Under the pieces are notes generated by a model that did no database searches, had not been told where the DNA came from, and saw nothing but the letters and a program-made list of their open reading frames with translations. This document shows positions 45,232-49,211 of a DNA stretch of 49,211 bases, one piece after another (the stretch's first letter is position 1; each line of letters starts with the position of its first letter). Location of the stretch: contig NZ_JAQZSM010000026.1 in NCBI RefSeq assembly GCF_028745735.1, forward strand, positions 1 through 49,211. The letters are read 5' to 3'. The stretch is from Roseinatronobacter alkalisoli. GTDB taxonomy: Bacteria; Pseudomonadota; Alphaproteobacteria; Rhodobacterales; Rhodobacteraceae. Made by a program: the position numbers and the translations under genes.

Positions 45232-46236
45232 ATGTTCCACCGCACTTTGACTGCTGCAATCGGCTTTGGTGCCCTTGCGGTTTCTGCTCATGCGCAGACA
45301 AGCATGCCATTCGCACTGGACTGGCGGTTTGAAGGGCCGTCTGCGCCTTATTTCGTGGCCATCGACAAGGGCTATTTCGCAGATGCGGGCCTGGAGGTGG
45401 AAGTGACCGCAGGGCAGGGCAGCCTTGATGCGATTCCCAAAGTGGCGACGGGTGCATTCCCGGTGGGTTTTGCCGATATCAACAGCCTGATCAAGTTTCT
45501 GGACCAGAACCCCGATGCGCCGGTGATCGGTGTGATGATGGTCTATGACAAGCCGCCATTCGCCATTGTGGGGCGCAAGTCGCTGGGTATTGAAACCCCG
45601 TCCGATCTGGAAGGGCGCATTCTGGGTGCCCCGCCCCCCGATGGTGCATTCGCGCAATGGCCGATTTTCGTGGCGGAAACCGGCATTGATGAATCACAGG
45701 TCACCATTGAACCCGTGGGGTTCCCGACGCGCGAGCCGTCGCTGGCCGAAGGCACTGTTGCGGCTGTGACCGGGTTTTCGTTCACATCATTCCTGAGCAC
45801 GGCGCGGCTGGGCGTGCCTGAAGATGATCTGACCGTCATTCTTATGGCTGATCATGGGGTGGACCTTTATGGCAACGTGATCATCGCCAATACGGATTTT
45901 GCTGAAGCCAACCCTGATGCGGTGTCGGGCTTCCTGGAAGCTGTTGCCAAGGGCTGGGTGGACACGATTGCAGACCCCGAAGCGGCGATTGAGTCACTGG
46001 TCAGCCGGAACCCCGCAATGGATGGCGAACTGGAATTGCGCCGCCTTGAACTGGCGCTGGCCGATACGGTTGTCACCGACTGGGTTCTGGAAAACGGCAT
46101 GGGCATTATCGATGCCGATCGTTTCGCCAATTCGCTGGAGCAGATCAAGCTGACCTATGAATACCAGACGGAACCCGATGCATCGGTCTATTTCACCGAT
46201 GCTTTCCTGCCCGAAGGCGGGTTCAAGCTGGACTGA
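45232..46236 (+). CDS. ABC transporter substrate-binding protein, NMT1/THI5-SsuA type
   Basis: The 334-residue periplasmic protein has a signal peptide (TLTAAIGFGALAVSAHAQ) and the NMT1/SsuA-type fold: FALDWRFEGPSAPYFVAIDK, GYFADAGLEVEVTAGQGS, and KVATGAFPVGFADINSLIK. Members bind sulfonates, taurine, nitrate or pyrimidine precursors of thiamine; the ligand here is open, and I found no TPP riboswitch. A strong AGGAGGG lies seven bases before the ATG. It heads an operon with the ATPase and permease that follow. Confidence 0.9.
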   Translation: MFHRTLTAAIGFGALAVSAHAQTSMPFALDWRFEGPSAPYFVAIDKGYFADAGLEVEVTAGQGSLDAIPKVATGAFPVGFADINSLIKFLDQNPDAPVIGVMMVYDKPPFAIVGRKSLGIETPSDLEGRILGAPPPDGAFAQWPIFVAETGIDESQVTIEPVGFPTREPSLAEGTVAAVTGFSFTSFLSTARLGVPEDDLTVILMADHGVDLYGNVIIANTDFAEANPDAVSGFLEAVAKGWVDTIADPEAAIESLVSRNPAMDGELELRRLELALADTVVTDWVLENGMGIIDADRFANSLEQIKLTYEYQTEPDASVYFTDAFLPEGGFKLD

Positions 46237-46296
46237 TACATGGTGAGCGACCAGCGCGGCGTGGGCTGCGCTGGTGATACTGGCTTCGGGGGCGGG

Positions 46297-47094
46297 ATGC
46301 AGAATCTTATCGAAATCAAAGGTGTGAAGCACGCCTATCAGACTGATGCAGGGCCGTTGCCGGTTCTGGACGGGCTGGAAATTTCTGTTCCCGAAGGCGG
46401 GTTCGTGGCTGTGGTCGGCCCGTCAGGTTGTGGCAAATCCACCCTGACGCGGTTGATCGCGGGCCTGATGAAACCCGATGAGGGCGAAGTCTGGCTGCAT
46501 GGCGAAAAGGTCAAGGGGCCGCGGTCCACTGTGGGCATGGCGTTTCAGAACCCGGTGCTGCTGGAATGGCGCACGATTCTGAAAAATGTGCTGCTGCCGC
46601 TGGAAATTGTGCCCAGCAAATTGTCGCGCAAACAGGCAGAGGACCGCGCGCGTTTCCTGCTGTCGCTGGTGGGGCTGGAAGGGTTCGAGGACAAGCGCCC
46701 GTCGGAATTGTCGGGCGGCATGCGCCAGCGCGCCAGCCTGTGCCGCGCGCTGATCCATCAGCCTGATGTGCTGATTCTGGACGAACCTTTCGGCGCGCTG
46801 GATGCGTTCACCCGCGAGGATTTGTGGCAGACCATGCACAGGGTCAAGGAACGCGAACCCTTTACCGGGGTGCTGATCACGCATGACCTGCGCGAATCGA
46901 TCTTTCTGGCCGATCAGGTTGTCGTGTTGTCGGGCCGTCCTGCGCGCACGCAATATGTGCTGGATGTGCCGTCCAGCGGGCCGCGCACATTGGAAGACCT
47001 GTATACCGCTGTGGCCGCAGAACAGCTGAACATCCTGCGCCACCAGATTCAGATTGCCCAGGGGCGCAGTACCGCAGGGGAGGGCGCGGCATGA
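46297..47094 (+). CDS. ABC transporter ATP-binding protein, NitT/TauT type
   Basis: The 265-residue ATPase has Walker A VGPSGCGKSTLTR, the signature LSGGMRQRASLCRALI, Walker B VLILDEPFGALDAF and the switch histidine in LITHDLRES. It belongs to the TauB/SsuB group and energises uptake by the neighbouring permease. Translation could start at the ATG at 46240 or, more like the family, at 46297 (MQNLIEIKGVKHAYQT); the second was chosen but the Shine-Dalgarno sequences do not settle it. Its stop overlaps the permease start by four bases. Confidence 0.9.
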   Translation: MQNLIEIKGVKHAYQTDAGPLPVLDGLEISVPEGGFVAVVGPSGCGKSTLTRLIAGLMKPDEGEVWLHGEKVKGPRSTVGMAFQNPVLLEWRTILKNVLLPLEIVPSKLSRKQAEDRARFLLSLVGLEGFEDKRPSELSGGMRQRASLCRALIHQPDVLILDEPFGALDAFTREDLWQTMHRVKEREPFTGVLITHDLRESIFLADQVVVLSGRPARTQYVLDVPSSGPRTLEDLYTAVAAEQLNILRHQIQIAQGRSTAGEGAA

Positions 47095-47858
47095 ACAAGC
47101 ATATTCGCGCCTTTGTCGTGCCGGTTATCGCTGTAGTGGTGTTTCTGGCCTTCTGGGAATGGCTGGTCTGGTTCAATGGCTGGCCACGATTCAAGATGGC
47201 GGCCCCGTCGGACCTGCCGCCAGCGTTTGAACGCCATTGGCCGCTGTTTCTGTCGATGGGTTGGCAGACATTGTGGCGCACAGTGGTCGGGCTGTTTCTG
47301 GCGGTGCTGTTCGGCACGCTTCTGGGCATGATCATGGGGTTTTCGCGCACCATGCGCGATGCGCTGTATCCGCTGTTGGTGGGGTTCAATGCGATCCCCA
47401 AGGCGACAGTGGTGCCGATTGTCGCGCTGATGTTCGTGGGCCAGCATGATTTCAACACGGTGCTTCTGGCCTTCATGATTTCGTTCTTTCCGATTGCGGT
47501 GTCGGTCAGTATCGGCCTGTCCACGCTGGAACCTGAATACCGCGATATTCTGCGCAGCCTTGGCGCATCGCAGGCCACGATCTTCTGGAAGATTGCCCTG
47601 CCGAAAACCCTACCGGAATTCTTTGGCGCGTTGAAAGTGGCGGTAACACTGGCGTTCATCGGCACCAATCTGATGGAAATCGTCAGCCCGCATGGGCGGG
47701 GCTTGGGCGCGTTGTTTGATTCGGGGCGCACAAATTCGGACTTTCCGCTGATGTTTGCGGTGTTGATTGCCTTGGCGTTTCTGGGGATCGTGCTGTATTA
47801 CATCGTGGTGGCGCTGGAAAAGATATTCGCGGGCTGGGCAGAACGCGCGCCGGGGTAG
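47091..47858 (+). CDS. ABC transporter permease, NitT/TauT type
   Basis: The 255-residue protein has six predicted helices and the cytosolic EAA-like loop YRDILRSLGASQATIFWKIA that docks onto the ATPase. With the preceding two genes it makes a complete importer in the inner membrane. The ATG overlaps the ATPase stop by four bases. Copy F of the intergenic repeat begins 67 bases after its stop. Confidence 0.9.
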   Translation: MNKHIRAFVVPVIAVVVFLAFWEWLVWFNGWPRFKMAAPSDLPPAFERHWPLFLSMGWQTLWRTVVGLFLAVLFGTLLGMIMGFSRTMRDALYPLLVGFNAIPKATVVPIVALMFVGQHDFNTVLLAFMISFFPIAVSVSIGLSTLEPEYRDILRSLGASQATIFWKIALPKTLPEFFGALKVAVTLAFIGTNLMEIVSPHGRGLGALFDSGRTNSDFPLMFAVLIALAFLGIVLYYIVVALEKIFAGWAERAPG

Positions 47859-47924
47859 GGCGGGCCGTCGCCTGCTGGAATCACATAGCTGGTTGGATGT
47901 GGCTGAAGGGGGCATTGATGCCTG

Positions 47925-48012
47925 GATCAAGCCCGCGCTGTCGGCAGGCCGCGGGACGGCCCGCCGGTTGCGTGGGCCAGCCTTCGGCCTTTGTTCCGCA
48001 TCTCGGGAATAC
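47925..48012 (+). repeat. Structured intergenic repeat, copy F (short form)
   Basis: AAGCCCGCGC passes through TGTCGG directly into CAGGCCGCGGGACGGCCC, the same internal junction as copy B. The outer stem is AGGCCG/CGGCCT. It ends near GGGAATAC. It lies in the 312-base gap between the ABC permease and the EamA transporter, both on the plus strand; the remainder of that gap holds nothing I can support as a gene. Confidence 0.75.
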
Positions 48013-48170
48013 CCCCAAATGTCCGCATCAGGCTGATTGCATCCCGCGCAGCCACGCGAAAGGCGCAGTCCTGTTGTTCCCGCGCCGCCGGGAAACGCAA
48101 AAAGGGGCTCGCGGTTTTGCACGACATGCTCCTGCTTGACACTGCTGCCCGCTTCCTCCCTGATGCGGGC

Positions 48171-49049
48171 ATGAATGATCATCTGAAGGGGTTGCTGATC
48201 ACGGGCCTTGGTGTCCTGTTCATTGTCCCCGATTCCCTGTTTGTGCGGCTGATAGAGGCGGATGGCCTGACCATCGCGTTCTGGCGGAACCTGTCATCGG
48301 GCATGTTCATCATGCTGTTCGTGCTGGCGACCCAAGGGGGCAGTGCCGTTGCCAGCGTTTCGCGCAGCGGCGGGGCAGGGCTGATCTATGTGGTGTTTTT
48401 CGGCACATCGGCTGCGGGGTTCGTGCTGGCGGTCACATTGACCAGTGTGGCCAATGTCGTTTTCATCATCGCCACAATGCCGGTTTTCGCGGCCATCCTC
48501 AGCCGGGTTTTCCTGGGCGAGCTGATAAGCCGCCGCATGATCTGGACGATGGCGGGTGTGTTCGTGGGCATGGCCATCATATTGGTGGGGTCGCGGAAAA
48601 CCGCAGGGGCGCATTGGCATGGCGACCTGATGGCGGTGGGGGTTGCCTTTTGCTTCGCTGTTGCCATGACCGCCTTGCGCAAATTGCGCGGGCGACCCAC
48701 GCTGCCGCTGTTGCCGGTGGCGCTGATCGGGTCTGCGCTGGTTCTGGCCCCGTTTGCCGATATCGCGGGGCCGGTTCCGGGGCAGTGGTGGCTGCTGCTG
48801 GGGCATGGCGCGTTCATCACTGTCGCCAGTTCGCTGATGACGCTGGGGCCGCGCTATATCACCTCGGCAGAGGTGACATTGCTGATCTTGCTGGAATCCA
48901 TTCTTGCGCCGGTTCTGGTGTGGTTTCTGCTGGGCGAAGATCCGGGGCAGTTAACGCTGGTGGGCGGTGCGGTTGTGATTGCGGTTTTGCTGCTGTCGAA
49001 TCTGGTGGTGATGTGGCAGTTGCGGCGCAACCGGGTGCTGGTGCGCTGA
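48171..49049 (+). CDS. EamA/DMT family transporter
   Basis: The 292-residue protein has ten predicted helices in two EamA halves: LLITGLGVLFIVPDSLFVRL and IATMPVFAAILSRVFLGELI in the first, LMTLGPRYITSAEVTLLILL and ESILAPVLVWFLLGEDPG in the second. EamA proteins export amino acids, metabolites or drugs; the substrate is not predictable. The open frame reaches back to 47991 through copy F's tail, but the ATG at 48171 (MNDHLKGLLITG) fits the family start. No strong Shine-Dalgarno sequence is seen. Confidence 0.88.
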   Translation: MNDHLKGLLITGLGVLFIVPDSLFVRLIEADGLTIAFWRNLSSGMFIMLFVLATQGGSAVASVSRSGGAGLIYVVFFGTSAAGFVLAVTLTSVANVVFIIATMPVFAAILSRVFLGELISRRMIWTMAGVFVGMAIILVGSRKTAGAHWHGDLMAVGVAFCFAVAMTALRKLRGRPTLPLLPVALIGSALVLAPFADIAGPVPGQWWLLLGHGAFITVASSLMTLGPRYITSAEVTLLILLESILAPVLVWFLLGEDPGQLTLVGGAVVIAVLLLSNLVVMWQLRRNRVLVR

Positions 49050-49099
49050 CATCTGATCAGATCAGGTTGAAGGCTGGTTTGGCTTAAAGCCTCGAGCCT

Positions 49100-49211
49100 T
49101 TAACTTGATCCATATCCTGCTTCGCAGCAGTAATTCCAGCATTCCTGCGGTGTGAACAGATCGCAGACTTCGGCGAGTGCGTCGAACATCTGGTCGAATG
49201 TTCTGGCCCCG
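49100..49211 (-). mobile_element. IS630-type transposase, C-terminal end (partial)
   Basis: On the minus strand the last 36 codons read FDQMFDALAEVCDLF, then TPQECWNYCCEAGYGSS and a TAA stop. This matches the usual end of IS630-family DDE transposases (DALxxxxxxFxPxECxNYxxxAGY). The catalytic part and the far end of the element lie outside the window. The near inverted repeat should lie between 49050 and 49100, but I cannot fix it without the other end. Confidence 0.75.

Noticed and set aside
1-49211. CRISPR arrays, tRNA or rRNA genes and prophage
   Set aside because: No regularly spaced direct repeats, no TPsiC-like GTTCGAATC word in a cloverleaf context, and no phage structural genes were seen by eye; a dedicated tRNA scan was not possible.

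Overview
The window is chromosomal DNA of a G+C-rich alphaproteobacterium, almost certainly of the order Rhodobacterales. The support is the combination of a Shemin-pathway 5-aminolevulinate synthase beginning [20 protein letters not shown], the aerobic cobaltochelatase genes cobS and cobT, a class I lysyl-tRNA synthetase, an Lrp-type regulator facing a bifunctional putA, a DUF6280-type protein, HdaA, and a gene order typical of that group. A genus cannot be fixed from the sequence alone.

Layout. 1-8.3 kb: the 3' end of a phoB-like regulator, then cobT and cobS on the minus strand, separated by a TbpB-like lipoprotein, a flavin reductase and a strikingly AT-rich gene with HEPN-ribonuclease features; then an M20 peptidase. 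8.4-12.3 kb: hemA behind a clear FNR/FnrL box, a RodZ-like envelope HTH protein and ispG, all on the plus strand. 12.4-16.4 kb: putA and its divergent regulator around a shared operator region. 16.7-22 kb: a three-domain envelope protein, efp, a small conserved gene, a hydrolase/isomerase pair and prs. 22.3-27.6 kb: nfeD/SPFH membrane pair, then a tightly coupled CoA ligase - DsbA-like - MFS exporter operon facing an XRE-cupin regulator. 27.8-33.5 kb, minus strand: ppk1, a second three-domain envelope protein, hdaA, an AI-2E-type permease, terB-like. 33.6-38.4 kb: lysK, a DUF4864-like secreted protein and a large beta-helix protein. 38.4-43.3 kb: a P-loop protein, then ftsW-murG-murC and a small membrane protein. 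43.4-49.2 kb: a GMC oxidoreductase, an ABC uptake operon of the NitT/TauT type, an EamA transporter, and the tail of an IS630-type transposase cut by the window edge.

The most unusual non-coding feature is a dispersed, structured intergenic repeat seen six times (four long copies of about 185 bp, two short copies of about 90 bp). Every copy lies just downstream of a stop codon; four of the six sit between convergent genes. The copies share complementary arms of about 18-20 bases and a nested hairpin whose outer stem is kept with one wobble substitution. I do not recognise it as a named family. The second candidate novelty is the AT-rich HEPN-like gene inserted between cobS and cobT.

Functionally the region is mostly core metabolism and envelope maintenance (tetrapyrrole, isoprenoid, proline, PRPP and polyphosphate metabolism, peptidoglycan precursor synthesis, translation), with accessory material concentrated at 2.1-5.2 kb, 22.5-27.6 kb, 36-39 kb and 43-49 kb. 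No tRNA, rRNA, CRISPR array or prophage was seen.
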